Positions 22,601 through 32,697 of a DNA stretch of 64,000 nucleotides are shown piece by piece. Both the position numbers and the translations under genes were made by a program. Location of the stretch: positions 4,094,001 to 4,158,000 of the forward strand of contig CM049310.1 in NCBI GenBank assembly GCA_026874595.1, given 5' to 3'. Every line of letters starts with the position of its first letter. Position 1 is the stretch's first letter. A model generated the notes under the pieces. That model searched no databases and was not told where the DNA came from. It saw only the letters and a list, made by a program, of their open reading frames with translations. This stretch comes from Sipunculus nudus. Its lineage: Eukaryota > Annelida > Sipuncula > Golfingiida > Sipunculidae.

Positions 22601-25600
22601 TTGATAATGTATCAGTTGGTTAAAGATTCCATCTTCTATAAACAGTTATGAGACGTACAACTTAGATTGTGGCTCAGACCTTGGCAAGTTGTCACGTGTG
22701 CGAATAGGCCACACCAGGGGTGGCTGGTGGGGAGACTGGAAGGTGTCATATGTAAGTACACATATATTGGTTATCTGAACATCCATTATCTAAATATCGA
22801 TTATTAAAACACTGATTATATGGACATCGGTTGGCTGAATATCTGTTATATGATCATCGATTACCTGAGCATTGTAAAAACCAAATTTTATCGGAAACGT
22901 ATTTTAACTTCGGAATCGCATCTGTGTTTCACACCCTAAGCCAGCAAAAGTACCCGCTTACATCTGGTTTAAGCTCCTTCGGGGTAAGGCCATACCAAAA
23001 TAACACGTTAATAGGAGTGCCGAACGGAAATGCCATTGGTTTTAATATCTGTGACAATAACATATTTAATAAGCAACGAACAACAGCCAGTTACCAATTT
23101 GCATTATGGACATGTTAAATGCTGCAATCGAAACATAAGAATAAATGTCCCATGTGTACGCGTTATCAATTTTATACTTTTGAAAGTTATTAGTTCATCA
23201 GCGGCTCCTGTGGCTCAGGGTTAGAACACAGGACTTAAAGCTGGGAGATCCTGGTGTGATCTGCCCAGGTGGTGCGATTTTTCAGGGTCGGCCCCCACCC
23301 AGGATGAGCGCTCTCCAGGCTTAACGGGAAGACCATACCAAACAGTCGTGTTTCACTCACAAAAACGAGCGCGCCTTTAGGGGTTCCTCGGTTGTATGAC
23401 CAAGGAATGGGAAGGATTACAAACTAAGAGCATGCAGGTGCATTAGTCACCTGGCCTAATTAACGACAGGATATAGTATGAGAGTAAGCATGTGATACTG
23501 CCGTGTCACAAAGTCCGAAACAGGAAGGGAACTCTGCAGCTGTAGATAAACTAATTAAACTAAAGCATTAAAAATGTAGGCGGTTACCTCCGACAGAAAA
23601 AAAAAATATTTAAAAAAAGCTATTAGTTCGTAAACAAAAGTTAGCTACGTTTTATACTTTTGATTTTAATATTATGCTATTTAGGTTCAGGGTCTCCAAT
23701 CTCAGGGTGACCAATTGCTTTTTTTTCGGCACTGGGCGGAACTATATACGAATAACATGGAAGCTAGCATATGTTTGGCTTCAAATGAATTCCAAGAACT
23801 TAGAGGACTCGTGATAAAATAGGAATAATTCTATGAGATGAACTTGTTATAAGCAGGACACTCGATCCACCGCAATGAGAGCTTCCTTCAACTAGACGCC
23901 GTGCCTGCTTTTTCATGAACTATTAACTGGGCAACTAATCCAGATAAATGACTCGCGCATACTCCTTGTAAGGAGCGGGCAGAACAGATCTGTTGCTATC
24001 TTTAGATCAACGATCTTACTATGTTGGAAAGTAACCTAGAATCTATCCAGTCATACACAGGCTTGTAAATCTGTCAATTTTCTGATGCATGCCATATTGT
24101 GTGACTGCTTACTATAATTTTTTGTATGGTGGATTTGATTGGCCATGACATTTCAGCGCCATCTACTGCGACCCTGTGGACAACTAATGAACAACCTTCA
24201 GTCAGAAGTCCTTTCTAATCAAAACAAACCTTTTCAATATGGAAATAGTTGTCTGAATTGAAAAACACAAGTTTATTCCGGTAACATCCAACAGCTGGCC
24301 ACCGCCGTCGTTGACTGGCTCCAATCTCACATTAATAACGTCTTCAACAAAGTATATTTCACGTAGTCTCTCGGCTGTAACTATATGTTCTGTCTCCAGA
24401 ACTAATAGTCCCCGCTTTATTTTACAACTACACTCCGCTCGCTGTACATCAAATCCGTCGTTGATATAACACGACCCTTCACTAGTTGACGCTAGCTTCC
24501 ATTCACTTACTGGCCTTGACACCACCTTTTTCTTTCTGTGAAGCCGAAACTTCGATAAGTCTCTTGAAACATCTGGTCTTTTCTCGTCAAGACCGCCCCC
24601 TACGGGATTTTCTCGAATTTACCTATTGGTATCTCCTGTCATCTAATTATAATAAATCATGGTAGAATAGGTCCATTTGTTTACATAATAAACAAAATAC
24701 TTTTGAATAATCCACCAGCCTCCTCGGCACTGATGTCAACAAACCGGATGACAACAGCAACATACAACTTTACCAAATATTATCAACTCCGTCTCTCTGA
24801 TTACACTTTATGATTTGATGTTCCAAATTAATTTAAACTGATGCACCATAATATAAATTAATGCACCGTATAAACTATATTTTCCTTGACTAACTTTATT
24901 ATTTTATGAAATTCCATTTGACATACACTGGGCGGGTAGCTCATTTGTGTCAGTGTGGATGGCCGGGACATCTTCTCTGAGCTTAAAACTTTAAGCTCAA
25001 AATTGTTACATTTCAAGGAAACACCTGGTTATATTTCACATGCGCGTGCTTACAAAATATTACTTATACTGTGAAGTCCTTACCACAAAAACACCCATGT
25101 GTATGTTATTTGCCTTGATACAGTTCTAATCCAACGAATTTGTACGGACTAGATTACCCTCTTCATTTCATTTATACCTATCCTTAACTATATGGGTTAC
25201 AGTACTCTTCCGAGGCCGATTCTGCGCAGTGTGTCTCTTGAAATGGCAGGTTGGGATGCTCGTTGAAGGGAGGTCTGATATCGTAAGCGAGGTTAATTAG
25301 TTATAGGAAGATAGCATGTTGGACGGAGGTACCTTCCTCTATAGGAAGATAAATCAGATGGCCTACAATTGTTCACATACATTACCATGTAGGTATTTAA
25401 TTCAAATGATTGGTCATGACTAACAGCTGAATTTTAACAAAAAATAACTGGTACCAATCTATCAAAATGTTTCGTCACTTCCCTTTTTTGTAACAGGTCA
25501 ATGTGCATGACCCGCGTCGTGGAACAACACGGTATGATGCAAACTTCTGGCTGAGAGGAGAAAGTGCCCACAGAGACCTCTATACGAAAGGTTTGTCAAC

Positions 25601-28534
25601 ATTTTTATGTTTGGAAAACCACGTTTTGTGTACCGAGTTTACGTCACAAAACAATATCAGAGTAGGTAATTACCAATGGTAGAAATAATCAAGATAGAAA
25701 TACATAATTTTTTAAATTTATTTTCTAATTTATTCTTTAATTGTCTGGATAATTTATGTTGTTATATCACTAATACTCAAGTATCATAATAATAATGTTA
25801 AAATTATTATCATTAGTCCATGGTGGTTGGAGTCACTGGACAGGATGGTCAAGTTGCGACAGATCTTGTGGTTTTGGCCACACGTATCGCACACGTGCCT
25901 GCAACAGCCCCGCTCCGGCCCATGGAGGAAACCAGTGTTATGGATCTAGCAGGGAGGTCAGGTCATGCTATCTCAGGGCCTGTCCAGTCAATGGAGGTTG
26001 GAGCGGCTGGGGTAATTACGGAACCTGCACGGCGTCTTGTGGTGGGGGAACTCAAACCAGGAACCGGGCATGCAATAATCCCCCGCAAGCCCATGGAGGA
26101 CTCAGCTGCAGTGGCCCTGCCTCTGATACTAGAAGATGCAACGAGCAGCCATGCCCAGTTTATGGTAGATGGACAACTTGGAGCGGTTATACTGTGTGTA
26201 CCGCATCGTGTGGAGGTGGCACTCAAGCACGCACTCGTACCTGCACCAATCCAGCACCAGCCCATGGCGGAATGGACTGTGAAGGGCCAACCCAGCAGAC
26301 CCAAAGTTGCGGAAACGATCCCTGTCCTGTTGACGGCGTTTGGTCAGATTGGATCATCGGGGAATGCAGTGCCTCCTGTGGCGGTGGAGCACTGACGAAG
26401 ACACGAACCTGCACTAATCCGGCACCAGCCCATGGCGGAATGGACTGTGAAGGGCCAACCCAGCAGACCCAAAGTTGCGGAAACGATCCCTGTCCTATTG
26501 ACGGCGTTTGGTCAGATTGGATCATCGGGGAGTGCAGTGCCTCCTGTGGCGGTGGAGCACTGACGAAGACACGAACCTGCACTAATCCGGCACCAGCCCA
26601 TGGCGGAATGGACTGTGAAGGGCCAACCCAGCAGACCCAAAGTTGCGGAAGCGATCCCTGTCCTATTGACGGCGTTTGGTCAGATTGGATCATCGGGGAG
26701 TGCAGTGCCTCCTGTGGCGGTGGAGCACTGACGAAGACACGAACCTGCACTAATCCGGCACCAGCCCATGGCGGAATGGACTGTGAAGGGCCAACCCAGC
26801 AGACCCAAAGTTGCGGAAACGATCCCTGTCCTATTGACGGCGTTTGGTCAGATTGGATCATTGGGGAGTGCAGTGCCTCTTGTGGCGGTGGAGCACTGAC
26901 GAAGACACGAACCTGCACTAATCCGGCACCCGCCCATGGCGGAATGGACTGTGAAGGGCCAACCCAGCAGACCCAAAGTTGCGGAAACGATCCCTGTCCT
27001 ATTGACGGCGTTTGGTCAGATTGGATCATCGGGGAGTGCAGTGCCTCTTGTGGCGGTGGAGCTCTGACGAAGACACGTACCTGCACCAATCCAGCACCAG
27101 CCCATGGCGGAATGGACTGTGAAGGGCCAACCCAGCAGACCCAAAGTTGCGGAAACGATCCCTGTCCTATTGACGGCGTTTGGTCAGATTGGATCATCGG
27201 GGAGTGCAGTGCCTCTTGTGGCGGTGGAGCACTGACGAAGACACGAACCTGCACCAATCCGGCACCAGCCTACGGGGGAAAGGAGTGTCAGGGCTCAGAA
27301 ACAGAGAACGAAAGCTGTGGCAACGTTCCCTGCCCAATCAACGGTGGTTGGAGTGACTGGGTCCCCGGCGAGTGTAGTGTCTCTTGTGGCGGAGGGACGC
27401 AGACCAATACACGTTCCTGTAACAAACCTGCCCCACAGTACGGTGGACGGCACTGTGAGGGGCCTGCGATTCAATCTCGTCCCTGTAACAACCGGCCCTG
27501 TCAAATAGACGGTACGAAAATGTGACGCTTTTTGATTAATTTATATATCACCGAGTGTAAAATAAGAGCGTGACACAAGTGATCCTTTTTATATATGCCT
27601 TAACATAAGGAAACTTTTTTTAATGCTTTTCACACCATAGTATAGATATAAACTTTGTGGCATAACATGTCAGAAATGTCTTTTAAATAATTGTATCTGA
27701 CACAGCAACATATTTAGTTCAAAAGAGAACCATTAACAAACCTGAAAAAAAGGTCCCTTTGTCAGAAAAAAGGATTTTTTTTGGGGGGGGGGGGGTGGGA
27801 GTCCAGGTCACAAAAGATGATCTGAAACCCTTGAAAATTGTTATGGTGGCTGAAAAAAAAAGAGAGGGGGGAGGGGGCTTCTGGAACCTCTCTGAATGTG
27901 AAAATGTGTTAAAACACCCGACTGACCTGACAGGAATTTTTGGGGTTCTTTTTACATCTTCAGATAACAACTGTGAAGACAGAAATCCCGAGTGTCAGCG
28001 GTTCCAAAGCCGTGGATTCTGTCAGAGCAAGGAGAACATGATGAGGGAAAATTGCCCCAAAACCTGTGGCTTCTGCTGTGAGTATTCCTTTTTGTGTTTA
28101 CATGTTTTTATGTTAATATTAATTAAAAATTTGGAAATTATTTTCTGCTGTATCAATAACAAATGATTATTTAAAATTGTTGCGAAAATGCATGATTTAT
28201 TTTTTTACGATGCAGACCAGATATTATACATTAATAACTTATTTATAATTAATTATGAGTAATATTTTTAAAGCTATTCTAATTTATTTTTTAAAGTCGT
28301 AGACAAAATAATTTTGTATTGCACATATCATAATCGATTACTTCATTTTATTCCATTAATCACAATACGAAGACTGACAAAATGTCTTTTATACCTGGTA
28401 TTCCTTTTATAATATACACATATGTAATTACATATGCTATCTGTTACTCTCTGTAATATATGTTTATACATTTAAATTAACCTTTATTTTTATATCATGT
28501 AATTTTAATTTTGATTGATTTCTTATTTACAGAA
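15819..28534 (+). CDS. Secreted PLAT / ten-TSP1 / ShKT domain protein (seven-exon gene model)
   Basis: Coding exons 15819-15897, 18957-19113, 22646-22751, 25497-25590, 25817-27511, 27964-28077 and 28533-28534 all have GT/AG borders and matching phases (1,2,0,1,1,1) and give 748 aa. Domains: signal peptide (about 1-21), PLAT/LH2 beta-sandwich (about 33-145), ten TSP1 repeats (146-710), ShKT with six Cys (711-748). PLAT domains bind lipid or protein partners; TSP1 domains bind matrix and glycans; ShKT is a small disulphide domain common in secreted invertebrate proteins. No membrane anchor is seen, so the product should be extracellular, perhaps in matrix, mucus or humoral defence (inference). 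I do not know a named family with this exact order. The stop TAA is completed across the last splice junction. TATA at 15723 and AATAAA at 28777 bracket the gene. Confidence 0.85.
16171..18680. repeat. 37-bp minisatellite, about 68 identical copies, in intron 1
   Basis: The unit starts TTCTCCATGG, continues ACCTTATCTACCTATAAATC and ends TTGTTAC. Unit starts stay in register from 16171 to 18650 (67 x 37 exactly), so there is no net indel, and no base variant was noticed. Outer edges on both sides carry a variant junction (ATCTAGTTAATTCT instead of ATCTTGTTACTTCT), and a degenerate unit follows at 18681-18703. The pattern fits recent expansion between two older repeat copies. Copy number in the assembly may not equal that in the genome. 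Confidence 0.97.
18957..19113 (+). CDS. Exon 2: PLAT domain, first part
   Basis: Follows a CGACAG acceptor and precedes GTAAGT. It encodes KYKVSVKVANEWGAGTDADV and then YVRLYG, the characteristic first strands of a PLAT/LH2 domain with its G-A-G-T-D-A-D-V-Y signature. In phase 1, out phase 2. Confidence 0.9.
19408..19456. repeat. (TA)n microsatellite, left of palindrome
   Basis: Uninterrupted TA tract of about 49 bp in intron 2. Confidence 0.95.
19490..19563. repeat. 74-bp near-perfect palindrome centred on TGACGTCA
   Basis: Two 37-base arms meet without a loop at 19526/19527 with one mismatched pair (T at about 19516 against C at about 19537). The centre is the octamer TGACGTCA. (TA)n tracts flank the palindrome closely on both sides and are themselves self-complementary. 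Confidence 0.9.
19562..19611. repeat. (TA)n microsatellite, right of palindrome
   Basis: Uninterrupted TA tract of about 50 bp adjoining the palindrome. Confidence 0.95.
19950..22000. repeat. Old degenerate dispersed repeats filling intron 2
   Basis: Several loosely similar segments recur (a CCAAATTGGTCAATATTTCAC type near 20620, related text near 20175 and 21890). Open frames at 19954-20235 and 20515-20709 lie in this material. The family is not recognised. Confidence 0.3.
22646..22751 (+). CDS. Exon 3: PLAT domain, middle
   Basis: Encodes YETYNLDCGSDLGKLSRVRI followed by GHTRGWWGDWKVSY. This matches the PLAT pattern in which a LG-L-.-.-.-IGH segment is followed by an aromatic W-.-.-V strand. 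The AACAG acceptor and GTAAGT donor fit; out phase 0. Confidence 0.88.
23197..23620 (+). mobile_element. SINE (tRNA-derived) with target-site duplication
   Basis: The first 70 bases resemble a tRNA, with an A-box-like TGGCTCAGGGTTAGAA and a degenerate B-box region near GGTGTGATC. The 3' end is A-rich (CAGAAAAAAAAAATATTTAAAAAAAG). The element is bracketed by a 9-bp direct repeat TATTAGTTC at 23188-23196 and 23621-23629, the expected target-site duplication from LINE-driven insertion. Length 424 bp, in intron 3. Confidence 0.7.
24202..24618 (-). pseudogene. Unrecognised open frame, possible retrocopy or lost exon, antisense in intron 3
   Basis: On the minus strand a frame stays open from just after a TAA near 24620 to a TGA at 24202, about 139 codons, without a clear ATG. 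Its composition looks protein-like: a basic stretch HRKKK, then LASTSEGSCYINDGFDV, ECSCKIKRGLLVLE, and RLREIYFVEDVINVRLEP. I recognise no family. It has no strong splice sites and may be a fragment of a transposon ORF, a processed pseudogene or chance. Confidence 0.25.
25497..25590 (+). CDS. Exon 4: PLAT domain, end
   Basis: Encodes the terminal PLAT strands, with VNVHDPRRGTTRYDANFWL typical of the final part of the domain. Acceptor TAACAG, donor GTTTGT (weak but in phase), out phase 1. Confidence 0.85.
25817..27511 (+). CDS. Exon 5: ten tandem TSP1 repeats in one exon
   Basis: This 1695-base exon encodes ten thrombospondin type 1 repeats of 56-57 residues, each with WxxW, a CxxSCGGG motif and six Cys. 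Repeats 4-9 begin at 26332, 26500, 26668, 26836, 27004 and 27172, exactly 168 bases apart, and 4-8 are nearly identical even at silent sites. WxxW is the usual C-mannosylation signal and CxxSCG the O-fucosylation (POFUT2) signal. Flanking introns are both phase 1. The ATG in this frame at 25795 lies upstream of the TTAG acceptor and is intronic. Confidence 0.93.
26332..27339 (+). repeat. Six-unit 168-bp coding tandem repeat (TSP1 repeats 4-9)
   Basis: Period is constant at 168 bp with no indels. Variation is limited to a few substitutions (for example GND/GSD, and the diverged second half of repeat 9). Being a multiple of 3, it keeps long shadow frames open on the reverse strand. Confidence 0.95.
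27770..27797. repeat. T/G homopolymer tract in intron 5
   Basis: A T run followed by about 13 G. It is prone to indel error. Confidence 0.8.
27964..28077 (+). CDS. Exon 6: ShKT domain
   Basis: Encodes a complete ShKT (ShK-like) domain of about 37 residues with six Cys in the normal spacing: NC-E-D, a QRF.SRGFC core, then MM, then a NCPKTCGFC end. Acceptor TCTTCAG, donor GTGAGT, phase 1 on both sides. The final Cys is the last residue of the protein. Confidence 0.9.
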
Positions 28535-28555
28535 AGAAGACCATTACAGAAAATA

Positions 28556-28656
28556 TATCTTTCTAGAATGATTATTAGTCACGTTCTACTGGTAATGATA
28601 ATTCGTCACTTTCTAGTAGTCAAGATTATTAGTCACTTTCTAGTGGCAATGATTTT
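28556..28656 (+). repeat. 27-bp tandem repeat in the 3' UTR, four units
   Basis: Units start near 28556 (partial), 28583, 28610 and 28637; each has the form (T/G)TTCTA...GATTATTAGTCAC with some substitutions. Repeated ATTATTAGTCAC elements could bind RNA or microRNA factors, but nothing shows this directly. Confidence 0.75.
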
Positions 28657-28776
28657 ATGACCAACAAACCTGTATAAACACGTTCCTGTGAGACAGATCT
28701 TATGCTTTGTGTTCTGATTGACCATACAGGCAACACGAACCATGAATATCTCTTTTACTTCGTCAATCATCTCCTA

Positions 28777-28782
28777 AATAAA
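28777..28782 (+). terminator. Polyadenylation signal of the PLAT-TSP1-ShKT gene
   Basis: AATAAA about 245 bases into the last exon. Confidence 0.6.
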
Positions 28783-28799
28783 CAGTTCTAAACTATATC

Positions 28800-31700
28800 A
28801 CGTCTATGTTTTATTTTACTTTGTGATCTGGGTATCAAAAAGCTAATGGTCTTTTTTGGTTCCGCAACATTTGGAGGTACGGTGGGGGTTATGGTTGATT
28901 TGATTGTATGAATGTATTTGTATGATGCTGTGTATCCGTTACATATATTTAAACAAAACTGGGACTTGTAATTATGTAGCACAATACACAGCATACTACT
29001 ACTACACTGGTCGCGTTTAATACGTTCTTAGCTAATTCCACTTACCAACTGTTTGCCAAGTCTGTCTTCGAGCTTGCTTCTTACTGCATTCGAAACACCC
29101 ACTAGTGCAAGACATCTCTATTTGAAATACGACCCCGCACGTGACACTACTATGAATACGTCAGCAGTTTACTGGGCACTCCTCACTTCGGCACACTTAA
29201 AAGGAAGCCAGGGCTTGTCCTAGGTTTTCTTACGACGGAATGCATTCACAGGTTAAACATCTGGCTTATATGACCATTCTTTGGCTGTTGGCTGCTTATA
29301 CAGATGAAGATCACACTGATGCGTTACAGTCCGATACGGATTTCAGTTCTGTGACTTGGTCGTGACAGTATCCAGATTCAGTAGGTGGTTCGGCACACAT
29401 AAACACACATGCATATCCAAGTCTGTCCATGTCCTTCCTGTGGGCCTTCTCCTGGCATGTGCCGCATTTTCTCATTTACAGATCCGACAACGTGCTCTCC
29501 ACGGCTCTTCACTTTCTGTTCTCCACCCTGTTCCAATTCATTCTCTTGGGACACTAGAATTTCCCACCACACCTGGCATTTCCTGAAAGACGAATATCCC
29601 TAACTGTCCCGATGACTGTCGCAAAACAAAGTGTCCTAAATCTACGTGTCCTCTAACAGATTACTTTTCTGACAGAATAAGAAGCACTACCTAACGTGTG
29701 AAGAAGTGTTGAACCGCTAACTGAGTTTGTCACACCACACACGCAGCGGACATATATTTCCCGGGAACTTTTACGAAAAAGTCCAGAAATTTCAAATCCA
29801 TGGGTCAAAACGAGTTTATTTCCGAAAACGTCACAAATGGCTTTCGCAAACCGTTGATTGGATCCAGTCTTACAAACGGTACTTCAAGAAAACACAGTTA
29901 ACTTGCTCAAACTGAAATTTTTCGACGCACAAAGTTTCTTACGCACGAATAGGCTCAACATAAAACCCTTAGGACCAATAATTGTCCTCTACCGGAATTT
30001 GACAACATACCCCGCTTGGTGCTAATTGACATCTCACGACACGTCGTCCGCAAAACGGTTCTACTCCGATTAACTATCTTAATGCGGCAGTGGGCTTACC
30101 TTATATATCTGGTCGACAACGAAAATTCTCGTAACGAGTGTTCTAGAAGTTATCTATATGGAAATTACCAGCTAAGCCTCTTAGAAGCATCTAGGCCTCC
30201 TGAATCTTTGGTAAGCTAATCATAACAAACCGCCGTCTAGTAAGTTCCATTACCTGACACATAATAAACCGGCCTACCGATCAACACGAGTAATGATAAA
30301 AACAATTACAACATTATTTTAAATAATATTAACTACTTTCCCCGACTATATCTTATTATCCTATGAGACTCTCATTTAACAAAGTCCAGAAAAGTCCAGA
30401 AAAAGCCCGTCAAAGTTAATCCGAACAATAAAACAAAAACACTTACTTCCCTCTTTATTTAAATCAAAATTATGGTATAGTTTAATAATTTTAATACTTT
30501 TAACTAAATAAAAAATCTTAATAGAAAACGGTTTTCCTGATTCATCTACAATATAACGATTCAAAACAATGTTTCACTCAAAAAAGCACTCTTATTGAAT
30601 GAATCATATCTTGAAATATTATTTAATTTAGCAGATGCCTGCAACATTTCCCTTTATGCAAATGGCTGGCTGTGTTCTACAGTTTCTAAAATTTACATTA
30701 TAACCATGTTTAAAATACCCTCCCCTAAATCATACCCTTATATAATTCAATAAATTATTCCTCTACATTTGTACATTTATGGTCCATTTTTAAAACCTGA
30801 TTTAACCAATTCGCCCTTGCGCTTCAATTTTAGATAGTATACTCACTTAATTCTGACCTCCCATGTCCCTTAAATGGCAGGACTTTTAAACCAGGTATAT
30901 TTCATAACCCCACATGAAATCTGATAATGATTTTTCTGAATAAAAATGTTGACGACCCACAATGGCATAGACATTACATTTGAGAAATACAAATTTATAT
31001 TCGATGCAATACAACCATCTTTCCGTACACGTCAAACATTTTTTACCATAAATATAGAATATTCTGTTATTTCTTTTTATTTGATTGCCACATGATATTT
31101 CATAGCTCATGCCTCTCTCAACACTTCTCCCAATCAAGAACTGGTCTCTCTCGGTCCCGGGGCGGGAAAAGGACGCGCGGCTCTGGTCCCCGCGGCCATG
31201 AGAGCCCAGAGCTGATCATTCACTTCCGGTCGTTTCGGGGCAAAATCAGACCGGAAGGCTTGTCGCGGTCCGATCCTCGACCTGCAGGTCTGAAAGTTGC
31301 AAATTTTTGGTCGGAAATATTGTAAGTCGAACCTTTTAGGAGCGATATCAAACTTCTTCCATGCTTAAATATCCAATAAGCTTAAAGATTTTATGAGAAA
31401 GCGAAGTTTGCACCGCCAGCCATTCTTTTTAAAATTATGGCGTGGCATGCCGGGACGGCTGGACTGTACCACGGAGAAGCAGCTCCACACAGAAAAAGAG
31501 CATTCATTCGGTTAAGGCTGGACACAAGCGAAAGGGGAGGGGGGAATGCTGAAATAATTTTTATTTTCCTTTTGATCTCATCCCTTATAACTAACAAACA
31601 CCATTCTTGTTACAGACGTGTAAGAGCTTAATCTGGCCCTGTTATGTTCATAAATTGATGGTAAAATTCACAAGTGCAGCCATCTGTGCCTGGACTTTAC

Positions 31701-32690
31701 CACTTAGAGCTATTGTTGCCTCATTCAAAGAAATTTCTCCTTCACATAAAGAAGAATCGACTTTTGTTAATTTGTAAAGACAAGAAGAATTGTTCAACTG
31801 CCGGGTCGATCTTTTGAAAAGGAAACTCCAGTGCCCAGCATACTTTTAATGTTTCCGTCTTTAAGTGCACACACTGTTCGTTTCACTCCCTTTGGTTTTT
31901 CAAGTCCAAAAAAAAAAAAAAAATGGTTAATACAGCATACAGCAAATATATAACATTAATTAAAGAAATGAGAACCAAGTCTAATTTAGCTGAGCGTCAT
32001 TGCCCATGGGCCACTTGTTTTTCTAAACTGTGCCGAGTGCGTCTGTTGACGTTCTGGTTGCAATAAGCCCTTGAGATGTCTATCCTTTTCAGTTTTGCCA
32101 TAAATCCCACCATTTTAAAATATCAGAATAACTTTTTGCCAGTATTTCCAAAATTGCAGTTGACGATACAAGTCTATCCAACGGAAAGTGTGATATTCAG
32201 CTAGCTACCCCATGCATTTAACAACAACCAACGGTCCAGCTCGTGTAAGGCGTAACACCATTTGCCAGCAATCAGTCAATCGGCGTCTGATTGGCTGACC
32301 GCTGTATCATTATTCATTACTAGCATTTACCCGTATTACGCACGGCTTGTGGCGAGCAGTTTGCTCTGATGCCTGTATGATTGGCCTTGTTGACAAGGTA
32401 GACGGTTTTGCATGCATGTAAAAAGTGACTGGCTAGCCATGCAGCAAGCCTCCGGCTCCGATCGATCGTGCATGACTGTTAGACCGAGGCAATCTTTGAG
32501 GTTGCTGAATAGGTGCAGTCACTTTTATGACATGTGGTCTTACCTTTCAGTGTTAAATCGAAAAACTTTTCTTTACGTAAAATATGTGTCCTTCGGTACA
32601 CTCGCGTTTTCACACCAATGGTAAAGTTCCGTTGAAAAAAGAAAGATGGCGAATCTGTCCTGTGGTACAATAAATTTGGGTGGAATGTTT
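28800..32690. other. Intergenic, no gene seen
   Basis: Open frames at 29356-29603, 31092-31325 and 31437-31631 overlap each other or lack domains. A GC-rich patch at about 31150-31290 (CCCGGGGCGGG, CGCGGCC) stands out from the AT-rich surroundings but no transcript start can be supported. Confidence 0.4.
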
Positions 32691-32697
32691 ATCGCAC

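Larger units (their letters stand above)
28533..28800 (+). other. Exon 7: splice-junction stop codon and 3' UTR
   Basis: Acceptor TATTTACAG. The phase-1 T left by exon 6 joins AA here to make TAA. The rest is 3' UTR with a 27-bp tandem repeat (28556-28656) and AATAAA at 28777-28782. The poly(A) site is placed about 20 bases later by analogy. Confidence 0.6.

Noticed and set aside
25795-25816. ATG at 25795 as start of a TSP1-only protein
   Set aside because: The codons before 25817 are intron sequence ending in TTAG, and the upstream PLAT exons join in phase.
26223-27257. 344-codon open frame on the minus strand
   Set aside because: Shadow of the 168-bp TSP1 array: the period is a multiple of 3, so an open antisense frame repeats too. 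The sense strand has the domain evidence and splice sites.
31140-31300. GC-rich patch as a promoter or CpG island
   Set aside because: Too short, with no adjoining exon, TATA or splice donor that would support a transcript.
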